The notes below the pieces were generated by a model. It worked only from the letters and a program-made list of their open reading frames with translations, did not search any database and was not told the origin of the DNA. From Actinomycetota bacterium (GTDB taxonomy: Bacteria > Actinomycetota > Actinomycetes > Nanopelagicales > Nanopelagicaceae): 9,784 nucleotides of DNA. The position numbers and the translations under genes are program-made. Within the stretch, counting starts at the first letter, position 1, and the number at the start of each line of letters is the position of its first letter. The stretch covers positions 1 through 9,784 of the forward strand of contig WLPB01000026.1 of assembly GCA_009698975.1 (NCBI GenBank). The letters are read 5' to 3'. Positions 1-6,305 of this stretch are shown piece by piece.

Positions 1-2
1 CA

Positions 3-284
3 AATATCTTTGCCTTAATGGGGCTGCGCCAGCTCTACTTCTTAATTGGTGGCCTCATGACGCGCCTGATCTATATCGGTAAGGGCCTGTCAGTGATTTT
101 GGGATTCATCGGAGTCAAGCTACTTCTGCATGCATGCCATGAGAACGGTATCGACACAATTTTCGGGTGGAAGTATCCTGATATTTCGATTACGCAAAGC
201 CTGACTGTCATCGTCGCTTGTTTGGCTCTAGCCACTATTGCTAGCCTGATATCTACCCGTAAAGGCAGAGAGAGCGCCCACTAA
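3..284 (+). CDS. TerC-family integral membrane protein, C-terminal part
   Basis: The reading frame is open from the left edge (codons from position 3) to a TAA at 282-284, so the 5' part of the gene lies outside the window and the ATG at 18 is internal. The visible 93 residues begin NIFALMGLRQLYFLIGG, which matches the conserved NxFAxxGLRxLYFxxxG block of TerC/Alx proteins. Hydrophobic stretches follow: GLSVILGFIGVKLLLHA, and near the end a segment around SLTVIVACLALATIASLI. A short basic tail (STRKGRESAH) ends the protein. TerC-family members are multi-pass inner-membrane proteins linked to tellurite resistance and, more recently, to metal-ion (manganese/calcium) export. No substrate can be read from this fragment. 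The next gene starts one base after the stop, suggesting co-transcription with the agmatinase-family gene, although the functions are not obviously linked. Confidence 0.88.
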   Translation, partial: NIFALMGLRQLYFLIGGLMTRLIYIGKGLSVILGFIGVKLLLHACHENGIDTIFGWKYPDISITQSLTVIVACLALATIASLISTRKGRESAH

Positions 285-285
285 C

Positions 286-1284
286 ATGGCAAATATCGGA
301 AATATGTACGGCCCGAACTTTACTTTTCTCGGTGTCCCGCGATGTGATCTTGATATTCCATCGACCTACGCAGATGCTGATGTTGTCATTGTTGGTGCTC
401 CAATAGATGCTGGAACGTCTTATCGTTCTGGTGCAAAGTTTGGTCCGCAAGCAATCCGTGGAACTGATTACCTTCCACACGATGGTGAACGCCCACATAT
501 GGCACTTCGCGTTGATGGCCTGAAAGATCTTAAAGTTGTAGATGCCGGCGATCTCTTGATGCCAAGTGATGATTTAGGCAAATGTTTAGCTTTACTGCGC
601 GAAGCAACTGAGAAGATTTCACGCGCCGGCGCAATCGCACTTGTTTTAGGTGGAGACCACTCAGTGACATCGGCAGATGTCGCTGGAATCGCCGACCACC
701 GCGGACTTGGAAAAGTTTCAATGATTCACTTTGATGCGCATGCTGACACTGGTGATATTCAAAATGGGTCACTTGTTGGCCATGGAACACCGATGCGCAG
801 ACTTATTGAATCCGGCACAGTTCGCGGAGATCGTTTCTTGCAGGTTGGCCTTCGTGGGTATTGGCCAGAAGATGCCACTCTAAAGTGGATGCGCGATCAA
901 AAGATGCGTTCTTATGAGATGACCGAAATTCACAATCGTGGCCTCAAGGCTGTACTCGATGAGTCTTTTTCAATATTAACTGACGAGACTGATGGAGTTT
1001 TTCTCTCGGTTGATATCGATGTCGTCGACCCTGGCATGGCTCCAGGTACTGGAACTCCCGAACCCGGTGGACTTACATCGCGCGAATTACTAGAAGCTGT
1101 GCGCCGTATCTGCATCGAACTTCCGATTGTCGGAATCGATGTTGTAGAAGTTGCACCAGCCTTTGATAGCGCGGATGTCACAGCGATGCTGGCAAATAGA
1201 GTGGTTCTAGAAGCGCTCAGTGGCATTGCATTTAGACGCACTGGTGGGAGTTATAACCCTGCTCGTAACGTTCTAGATCGCTAA
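286..1284 (+). CDS. speB: Agmatinase-family ureohydrolase (agmatinase or guanidinobutyrase)
   Basis: A 332-residue ureohydrolase, normal length for the family. These cytoplasmic enzymes use two Mn2+ ions to hydrolyse a guanidino group, releasing urea; agmatinase makes putrescine from agmatine. All six metal ligands are visible: His125 in GGDHS, Asp150/His152/Asp154 in FDAHAD, and Asp243/Asp245 in SVDIDVVDPG. The TPEPGG loop (258-262) and a GHGTPMRR segment (165-172) are also typical. The GLRGYWPEDATLKWM region resembles actinobacterial proteins annotated as agmatinase, a group that also includes guanidinobutyrases and guanidinopropionases, so the substrate is not settled. Guanidinobutyrate to GABA would fit the nearby gabT. 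The ATG at 286 sits one base after the upstream TAA, with only a loose purine-rich stretch (261-273) as a ribosome site, so translation is probably coupled to the TerC gene. A second in-frame ATG at 304 is less likely. Its stop is 7 bases from the convergent gene's stop. Confidence 0.88.
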   Translation: MANIGNMYGPNFTFLGVPRCDLDIPSTYADADVVIVGAPIDAGTSYRSGAKFGPQAIRGTDYLPHDGERPHMALRVDGLKDLKVVDAGDLLMPSDDLGKCLALLREATEKISRAGAIALVLGGDHSVTSADVAGIADHRGLGKVSMIHFDAHADTGDIQNGSLVGHGTPMRRLIESGTVRGDRFLQVGLRGYWPEDATLKWMRDQKMRSYEMTEIHNRGLKAVLDESFSILTDETDGVFLSVDIDVVDPGMAPGTGTPEPGGLTSRELLEAVRRICIELPIVGIDVVEVAPAFDSADVTAMLANRVVLEALSGIAFRRTGGSYNPARNVLDR

Positions 1285-1291
1285 TTAATCT

Positions 1292-2644
1292 TTAAAGCGT
1301 TGCAAGGATTGCTTCAATATCACTGACTTGCGTCCATGGATTTACAATTGCAAAGCGCAGGATTGGTTGACCCTTGTGCATCGAAGGAGTTACAAACCCA
1401 ATTTGGTCTTCCAGTAGTTTATCGCTCCAGGCTTTGTAATCAGTCATGGTCCAACCAGTGCGAGTAAATGCAACAATCGAAAGTTCTGGCTCGCGCAAAA
1501 GTTCGAGCCGTGGGTGCGCTTTAATCAAGTCAGCGCTAACGCGAGCGATATCCATAGTCTTTGCAACAGCGTCGCTATAGGCCTTAGTGCCGTGCGCTGC
1601 AACAGAGAACCAGAGCGGTAAGCCGCGGGTTCTGCGAGTTAACTGAATTGCATAATCAGAAGGATTGAAATCATCCGACTCGGTGAGCGCATCTAAGTAC
1701 TCCGCATGTTGGGTATGTGCGCGTCGTCCTTGTTCCGGATCGCGATAAATCAGAGCGCAGGCATCAAATGGGGCAAAGAGCCACTTATGGGGATCGACAA
1801 TAAATGAGTCGCAGTTTTCAACTCCGGCAAATAGTTTTCGCGTCTCTTCATTGGCGAGCCCGGCTAAGCCATATGCTCCATCGACGTGAAACCAAATCTT
1901 GTGCGTATTCGCGATTTTTCCAATTGAGGGCAAGTCATCAATGATTCCTAGATTAGTTGTGCCGGCCGTTGCAACAATGGCGCAGATATCTCGATCTGAA
2001 TATTGCTGGCGGTAACTATCTATCGCCTTCTTTACATCGGCGCCGCGCATGATTCCATCTTCATCGACTTGCACTTTGATGAGATCGATATCCATGACTT
2101 CAGTTGCCGATGCAATAGATGAGTGAGCTTGGCTAGAACATGCCACTGCCCATCGCTTTACCTCGGGGTGGTTATCGCGAGCATCTTTGCGGGCAGCGAC
2201 GAGAGCAGAAAGGTTTCCCACTGTTCCGCCTTGTACAAATGCTCCGCCAGCAGATTCTGGAAGGCCGGCAAGATCTGAGAGCCATCGCAGTGTTTGGTTT
2301 TCTGCAAAGACCGCGCCAGCTCCTTCTAGCCATGAACCTCCGTATAGCGCGGAGGCACCAACAACAAGATCGAATAGGTTTGCAAGCTCGGTGGGAGCAG
2401 ATGGAATGAATGCCAAATATCGAGGATGATCAGTTGAGATACAAGCAGGGGCAAGTGTTTGCGTAAAGAGTGCGAGTGCTTCGCTGCCACCCAGTCCGGA
2501 TTCCGTGATGGTATTGCCAACAATTGCGAAGAGTTCGGCTTCTGATAAAGGCCCATCTAGCGGCGGATTATCTTTAAGTCGCGTGAGGCTGTACTCAAGA
2601 ATTTCTTGCGCAACCTTTTCGATTTCAGGTGTGAACTCATGCAT
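1292..2644 (-). CDS. Group II PLP-dependent amino-acid decarboxylase (aromatic-L-amino-acid decarboxylase-like)
   Basis: A 450-residue fold-type I PLP enzyme of the group II decarboxylase family (aromatic amino acid, glutamate, diaminobutyrate, histidine and PLP-type aspartate decarboxylases). The PLP lysine is Lys287 in VDPHKWLF. Asp255 in WFHVDGAYG should bind the pyridine nitrogen, and His174 in SSQAHSS should stack on the ring. HPRYLAFIPS (73-82) is the usual N-terminal substrate-side motif. Tyr331 in SDYAIQ lies about where the catalytic-loop tyrosine of animal AADC is expected. A tyrosine there favours decarboxylation over the aldehyde-forming activity seen in enzymes with phenylalanine; I placed it by eye. 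The amino acid substrate cannot be read from sequence. The ATG at 2644 is supported by a TAGAGT -10 element exactly 12 bases upstream and no Shine-Dalgarno. The gene diverges from the SDR gene and converges on the agmatinase gene, with 7 bases between stops. Confidence 0.88.
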   Translation of the reverse strand: MHEFTPEIEKVAQEILEYSLTRLKDNPPLDGPLSEAELFAIVGNTITESGLGGSEALALFTQTLAPACISTDHPRYLAFIPSAPTELANLFDLVVGASALYGGSWLEGAGAVFAENQTLRWLSDLAGLPESAGGAFVQGGTVGNLSALVAARKDARDNHPEVKRWAVACSSQAHSSIASATEVMDIDLIKVQVDEDGIMRGADVKKAIDSYRQQYSDRDICAIVATAGTTNLGIIDDLPSIGKIANTHKIWFHVDGAYGLAGLANEETRKLFAGVENCDSFIVDPHKWLFAPFDACALIYRDPEQGRRAHTQHAEYLDALTESDDFNPSDYAIQLTRRTRGLPLWFSVAAHGTKAYSDAVAKTMDIARVSADLIKAHPRLELLREPELSIVAFTRTGWTMTDYKAWSDKLLEDQIGFVTPSMHKGQPILRFAIVNPWTQVSDIEAILATL

Positions 2645-2650
2645 GGCCGA

Positions 2651-2656
2651 ACTCTA
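2651..2656 (-). promoter_or_regulatory. -10 element of leaderless promoter for the group II decarboxylase
   Basis: On the minus strand the hexamer TAGAGT occupies -12 to -7 relative to the A of the ATG at 2644, the position expected if transcription starts at the start codon. There is no Shine-Dalgarno before this ATG. No convincing -35 hexamer is seen at 16-18 bases. The same geometry recurs at 2692, 4878 and 4890, which is the main support. Confidence 0.55.
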
Positions 2657-2659
2657 TTG

Positions 2660-2680
2660 CTCATCTACTCCTCTTATCTA
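2660..2680. repeat. Short imperfect direct repeat in the divergent intergenic region
   Basis: CTCATCTA (2660-2667) and CTTATCTA (2673-2680) match at 7 of 8 positions and start 13 bases apart. They lie between the divergent -10 elements of the group II decarboxylase and the SDR gene. They could be paired protein-binding half-sites, but 8-base near-matches in pyrimidine-rich DNA are common, so this is weak. Confidence 0.2.
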
Positions 2681-2691
2681 TCCTTTCTGGC

Positions 2692-2697
2692 TACCCT
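2692..2697 (+). promoter_or_regulatory. -10 element of leaderless promoter for the SDR gene
   Basis: TACCCT lies at -12 to -7 relative to the ATG at 2704. There is no purine-rich ribosome site in TCTGCC just before the start, so the mRNA probably begins at the ATG. No -35 box is recognisable. The divergent decarboxylase promoter lies 35 bases away on the other strand. Confidence 0.5.
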
Positions 2698-2703
2698 TCT
2701 GCC

Positions 2704-3459
2704 ATGTCGAAAAATAGAGTTGCGGTAGTTACTGGTGCGAGTAGCGGAATAGGAGCGGCAACGGTCGTTGCCCTTGCTGGTGCAGGCTTTGAAGTCATTG
2801 CTGTTGCTCGGCGCGAGGATCGCCTTAACGCGCTTGCCGAAACGTCGACGCTTATCCATCCGTTTGTAGCTGACATCACTGTGCAGTCAAACGTTGAAGC
2901 CCTTGCTGAACTCTGTGCAACCAAAGGAGTAGAGGTCTTAATCAACTGTGCTGGCGGCGCTTTTGATACTGCGACGATTCTTGATGGCGATCCTGAGATC
3001 TGGGAGAAGAGTTATCAGCTCAATGTCATTGCGACCCTGCGAGTAACTAAAGCGCTCACGCCTTTGATGGTCCAAGGCGGCCGAGGACATATTGTGATTG
3101 TTACATCGACTGCTGGACATCGCGCCTATGAAAATGGCGGTAGTTATGTGGCAGCAAAGTTTGCCGAAAAATCTATGGCCGATACCTTGCGTCTTGAACT
3201 TAACAGTCTACCCATTAGGGTCACTGAGATTGCTCCCGGAATGGTTAAGACAGAGGAGTTTTCAGTCAATCGTTTTGCCGGCGATAAAACAAAGGCGGAA
3301 AAAGTCTATGAAGGTGTAGATGCACCATTGACTGCAGAAGATGTCGCAGAATCAATACGATGGTCTGTGACGCTTCCAGAACATTTCAATGTTGATACTT
3401 TGGTGATTCGCCCACTTGCGCAAGCCGCAAACCATAAGGTTTATCGAACAACTCTATAA
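2704..3459 (+). CDS. Short-chain dehydrogenase/reductase (classical SDR, YdfG-like)
   Basis: A 251-residue classical SDR, typical in length, with a single Rossmann domain and no signal peptide. The nucleotide-binding motif TGASSGIG is at residues 10-17. Arg36-Arg37 after the second strand (AVARRED) suggests NADP(H) preference. NCAGGA (81-86) replaces the common NNAG, Asn107 is present in LNVIA, and the catalytic residues are Ser135, Tyr148 and Lys152 (SYVAAK). The IAPGMVKTEE segment (177-185) resembles the group containing YdfG (3-hydroxy acid dehydrogenase) and serine dehydrogenases. These family resemblances are from memory. The reaction is likely an NADPH-linked alcohol/aldehyde or hydroxyacid/semialdehyde interconversion. 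A semialdehyde made by the neighbouring aminotransferase is an attractive substrate but only a guess. Its 3' end overlaps the end of the convergent Orn/Lys/Arg decarboxylase gene by 19 bases. Confidence 0.87.
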   Translation: MSKNRVAVVTGASSGIGAATVVALAGAGFEVIAVARREDRLNALAETSTLIHPFVADITVQSNVEALAELCATKGVEVLINCAGGAFDTATILDGDPEIWEKSYQLNVIATLRVTKALTPLMVQGGRGHIVIVTSTAGHRAYENGGSYVAAKFAEKSMADTLRLELNSLPIRVTEIAPGMVKTEEFSVNRFAGDKTKAEKVYEGVDAPLTAEDVAESIRWSVTLPEHFNVDTLVIRPLAQAANHKVYRTTL

Positions 3460-4871
3460 CTTTGCAGAGTCGGATCAGTTGCGTAGGCAATTCGCACCCC
3501 TGCATTCTTAGAAGTCTTTAAACCTTGCAAAATCTGGGCAGTTAAGATTTCACCTGGGGCCACAACTGCGACTCCTGGAGGATACGGAGCAATTAAATCT
3601 GCACAGATTCGCCCCTCAGCTTTATCGGCTGCGACCATCTCTGTCTTCGCGAAGTATGCATCTCGCATGGAAATTCCACGTTGGGGTACAACAGACCAAC
3701 TAAGTGCGGTAGCACTTTCTCGGCGTGGAGCTCGAAGGCGGAGAAGAATAGGAATTAAGGCTTCTGATAGCGCTTCAAAATCTTCGGAAGTATCAGTAAT
3801 TGTTGCCAGAAAAACAATGGTGTCTCGATCTGCCATTTCAACCCTTATGCCAATTGCCTGAAGTTCCCGCTCAATTTCGATGCCATCTGCTCCTAATTGC
3901 TGGACTCGGAGAACAATTTTTGCAGGATCGAAACGCCCTTCTGGGAAATCGCTGACATTGAGAAATATCGGTATTTCAAATTTAGACTGGACGGTTTCTT
4001 TAAATTTCGTAACTTTTTCAAGGAGTTCTTCACAGAGTTCGTGACCACGTAATTGAAGCAGGGCTCTGACTGCATCGATAGATGCGAGTGGCGCTCCAGC
4101 AGGTGAAGTCGTATGTGTCGTCTCAAAACTCTGTTCGATGCGATCTAGATTGAGGTACTTGCCTTGCGCGAGTAAAAGCGCAGATGCGCTATATCCGGGA
4201 AGAGCCTTATGCACACTTGTGATCAAGGCATCCGCGCCAAGCTGAAGGGCGTGGAGCGGAAATTGAGGATGAAACCCAAAATGTCCACCCCATGCAGCAT
4301 CAATAACTACCGAAACGGAATGCGCGTGAGCAGTGTCAATAATTGTTGGAAGATCTGAAATTGAACCTAAGTAACCGGGTTCAGTCAAAAGTATGGCAAT
4401 CGGATTCTCTTCAAGCGCTCGATTAACTTCAGAAATACCAATACCGACGGGAACTCCAGTCTCTTTATTGATTACTGGTGACATCCATATTGGTTCTAGA
4501 CCAGCGAGAACGAGCGCACTGAGAACCGATCGATGAGCAGTGCGCGCAACTGCGACTTTATCGCCGGGTGAACCAAGTGCAAGAACTATTGCTTGATTTG
4601 CATGGGTCGAACCACCAGTTGAAAATCGCGCATAGTCAGCGCCCCAAAAATCTGCGGCTAGGCTCTCCGCTTTTTTGAGTGTCTGGTTAGTTAACTTGAT
4701 TTCATCAAGGCCGCCGTAGAGGGGGATGTCGCTATCGACGAGAAGTCCAAGGCCGAGGTCGAGGCGAGCAGCCTTTTGTTTGTGGCCTGGAATGGTAAAT
4801 GGTGTGCGCTGGCTCTCATAGTAAGAGAGGTAGGCGTCCAGTAAAGGTGCGTTATCTCGTAGGCCGCTCAT
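3441..4871 (-). CDS. Orn/Lys/Arg-type PLP decarboxylase (Bacillus SpeA/YaaO-like)
   Basis: A 476-residue protein of the short form of the Orn/Lys/Arg decarboxylase family (about 470-490 residues, lacking the N-terminal wing domain of the long inducible enterobacterial enzymes). The N-terminus carries PFTIPGHKQ (24-32). The PLP lysine is Lys222 in TSVHKALPG, with Asp191 in VIDAAWGGH for the pyridine nitrogen and His113 in ARTAHRS for ring stacking. The C-terminal domain ends with the family hallmark ADLIAPYPPGVAVVAPGE (424-441). Family members make agmatine, cadaverine or putrescine from arginine, lysine or ornithine. A nearby agmatinase-family gene favours arginine but does not prove it. The ATG at 4871 has TACTCT exactly 12 bases upstream and no Shine-Dalgarno. 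The gene is divergent from gabT across 30 bases, and its last 19 bases overlap the end of the SDR gene. Confidence 0.88.
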   Translation of the reverse strand: MSGLRDNAPLLDAYLSYYESQRTPFTIPGHKQKAARLDLGLGLLVDSDIPLYGGLDEIKLTNQTLKKAESLAADFWGADYARFSTGGSTHANQAIVLALGSPGDKVAVARTAHRSVLSALVLAGLEPIWMSPVINKETGVPVGIGISEVNRALEENPIAILLTEPGYLGSISDLPTIIDTAHAHSVSVVIDAAWGGHFGFHPQFPLHALQLGADALITSVHKALPGYSASALLLAQGKYLNLDRIEQSFETTHTTSPAGAPLASIDAVRALLQLRGHELCEELLEKVTKFKETVQSKFEIPIFLNVSDFPEGRFDPAKIVLRVQQLGADGIEIERELQAIGIRVEMADRDTIVFLATITDTSEDFEALSEALIPILLRLRAPRRESATALSWSVVPQRGISMRDAYFAKTEMVAADKAEGRICADLIAPYPPGVAVVAPGEILTAQILQGLKTSKNAGVRIAYATDPTLQSYRVVR

Positions 4872-4877
4872 GGGGCA

Positions 4878-4883
4878 AGAGTA
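4878..4883 (-). promoter_or_regulatory. -10 element of leaderless promoter for the Orn/Lys/Arg decarboxylase
   Basis: Read on the minus strand, TACTCT occupies -12 to -7 before the ATG at 4871, with TTGCCCC-type sequence rather than a ribosome site between it and the start. It is only 6 bases from the divergent gabT -10 element, and any -35 contact would fall inside the first codons of gabT. Confidence 0.55.
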
Positions 4884-4889
4884 ATGGCT

Positions 4890-4895
4890 TAGACT
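4890..4895 (+). promoter_or_regulatory. -10 element of leaderless promoter for gabT
   Basis: TAGACT lies at -12 to -7 before the ATG at 4902; the intervening TTACCC has no Shine-Dalgarno. The same TAGACT box precedes gnd at 9693. Any -35 contact would fall within the start of the divergent decarboxylase gene. Confidence 0.58.
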
Positions 4896-4901
4896 TTACC
4901 C

Positions 4902-6239
4902 ATGATCGAAAAACTCCCGCAGTCTCGCCACTTGGCTACTGATATTCCAGGGCCTCTTTCAATTGCTGCAATGCAGCGTCGCACCGAGGCTGTATCTGGT
5001 GGGCTAGGAATGGCAATTCCAGTCATTATTGCGCGGGCATCTGATGCGATTCTGGAAGATATCGACGGCAATCGTATTATCGATCTCGGAGCAGGAATTG
5101 GCGTGACCAATGTGGGCAATGCGGCACCGCTTGTGGTCCAGCGCGTACAGGAAGCAGTTGCTGCATTTACACATACAAACTTCACGACCGCGCCATATAT
5201 GGGTTATATCGAGGTATGCGAAGCCCTTAATCGTTTAACTCCCGGAGATTTTAAGAAGAAGTCTCTGCTTCAAAATTCTGGCGCCGAAGCTGTAGAGAAT
5301 GCAATCAAAATTGCCCGCCATTACACAAAGCGTCCAGCAATTGTTGTCTTTGAACATGCCTATCACGGACGCACTAATCTGACGATGGCGCTGACTGCAA
5401 AGAATGTTCCATACAAAGAAGGCTTCGGCCCTTTTGCCAATGAGATTTATCGGATGCCAATGCCTTACTCATATCGCTGGAATGGCGATCAGGCCACCAT
5501 CTCCGAAGATTCATTGAAGATGGTCACAACAAAGATTGAGAAAGAAATTGGCGCACACAATGTTGCGGCAATCATCATCGAACCGATTCAGGGCGAAGGT
5601 GGATTTATTGTTCCGCCAAAGGGGTTCCTGCCAGGGCTTTCAAAGTTTGCAACTGATAACAAGATTGTGTTTATTGCTGACGAAGTCCAATCTGGATTTG
5701 CACGTACCGGTGACTGGTTTGCAGTCAATGATGAAAATGTTGTGCCAGATATGATTGTGACAGCTAAAGGCATTGCGGGTGGTCTACCACTTGCTGCAGT
5801 AACAGCTCGCGCAGAGATTATGGATTCTTCCCATGTTGGCGGCCTCGGCGGCACTTATGGTGGAAATCCGATTGCCTGCGCCGCGGCCCTTGCTGCAATA
5901 GAGATCATCGAAGGCGAGAAGCTAGTTGATCGCGCTCGCCATCTCGGAGAGATTCTCTTCTCTACGTTGAATGAGATTGCAGCAAAACACCCAGAGATTG
6001 GCGAAGTTCGCGGACGCGGAGCGATGGTTGCAATTGAATTAGTAAAGGCAGGTACGAAAGATCCAAACCCAGAACTCATGGGCAAGGTAATTAAGTATTG
6101 CCAGAGTAAAGGCGTACTCATTCTTACAGCGGGGTCATACGGAAACGTGATTCGCTTCTTGCCACCGCTTGTGATTACCGATGAACTTCTGAAGGATGGT
6201 CTGAGCGTTCTCGCTGAAGCCTTCGATGTAGTCGCATAA
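4902..6239 (+). CDS. gabT: 4-aminobutyrate aminotransferase (class III aminotransferase)
   Basis: A 445-residue class III (omega) aminotransferase, normal length for GabT. It is expected to move the amino group of GABA to 2-oxoglutarate, giving succinic semialdehyde and glutamate in the cytoplasm. Diagnostic segments are NSGAEAVENAIK (125-136, PLP phosphate binding), EHAYHGRT (151-158), IIEPIQGEGGF (225-235), ADEVQSGFARTG (259-270, Asp260 binding PLP), and Lys289 in TAKGIAGGLPL as the PLP lysine. GGTYGGNP (316-323) and RFLPPL (418-423) complete the pattern. The DIPGP near residue 14 is usual for actinobacterial GabT. Related enzymes accept beta-alanine, 5-aminovalerate or putrescine, so substrate range is open. 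The start is set by a TAGACT -10 box 12 bases upstream. The gene diverges from a polyamine-type decarboxylase, which fits a role in amine catabolism. The succinic semialdehyde dehydrogenase that usually partners it is not in the window. Confidence 0.9.
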   Translation: MIEKLPQSRHLATDIPGPLSIAAMQRRTEAVSGGLGMAIPVIIARASDAILEDIDGNRIIDLGAGIGVTNVGNAAPLVVQRVQEAVAAFTHTNFTTAPYMGYIEVCEALNRLTPGDFKKKSLLQNSGAEAVENAIKIARHYTKRPAIVVFEHAYHGRTNLTMALTAKNVPYKEGFGPFANEIYRMPMPYSYRWNGDQATISEDSLKMVTTKIEKEIGAHNVAAIIIEPIQGEGGFIVPPKGFLPGLSKFATDNKIVFIADEVQSGFARTGDWFAVNDENVVPDMIVTAKGIAGGLPLAAVTARAEIMDSSHVGGLGGTYGGNPIACAAALAAIEIIEGEKLVDRARHLGEILFSTLNEIAAKHPEIGEVRGRGAMVAIELVKAGTKDPNPELMGKVIKYCQSKGVLILTAGSYGNVIRFLPPLVITDELLKDGLSVLAEAFDVVA

Positions 6240-6247
6240 CCTCTCTT

Positions 6248-6305
6248 CAAGCGCGATATCACCCCTATTTGTCACCCTAATGGGGGTGATTTCCAATAGC
6301 GCTTG
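6248..6305. repeat. Nested inverted repeat between gabT and the LuxR-type regulator; possible terminator or operator
   Basis: Outer arms CAAGCGC (6248-6254) and GCGCTTG (6299-6305) are perfect reverse complements, as are inner arms ATCACCCC (6258-6265) and GGGGTGAT (6283-6290). A second possible hairpin pairs TCACCC (6272-6277) with GGGTGA (6284-6289) around a 6-base loop, followed by only TTT. As RNA these are competing folds at the gabT 3' end. As DNA they look like stacked binding sites. The lack of a U-run argues against a strong intrinsic terminator. Confidence 0.5.

Noticed and set aside
18..284. Treating the TerC-like frame as a complete small protein starting at ATG 18
   Set aside because: The frame is open to the left edge, and the residues just before this ATG (NIFAL) belong to the conserved TerC motif, so the gene is truncated by the window.
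930..1241. Open minus-strand frame of 103 codons inside the agmatinase gene; similar frames at 5855-6262 and 6272-6655
   Set aside because: These lie opposite strongly conserved genes, have low-complexity Ser/Arg/Thr-rich translations, and show no promoter or ribosome site.
1290..1297. Palindrome CTTTAAAG at the convergent junction of the agmatinase and group II decarboxylase genes
   Set aside because: Too AT-rich and short to form a terminator hairpin, and it overlaps the stop codon of the minus-strand gene.
4566..4571. GGGTGA hexamer inside the Orn/Lys/Arg decarboxylase gene (another, as TCACCC, at 9311 in pgl)
   Set aside because: Single copies are expected by chance in 9.8 kb (about five), and neither is near a promoter or paired.
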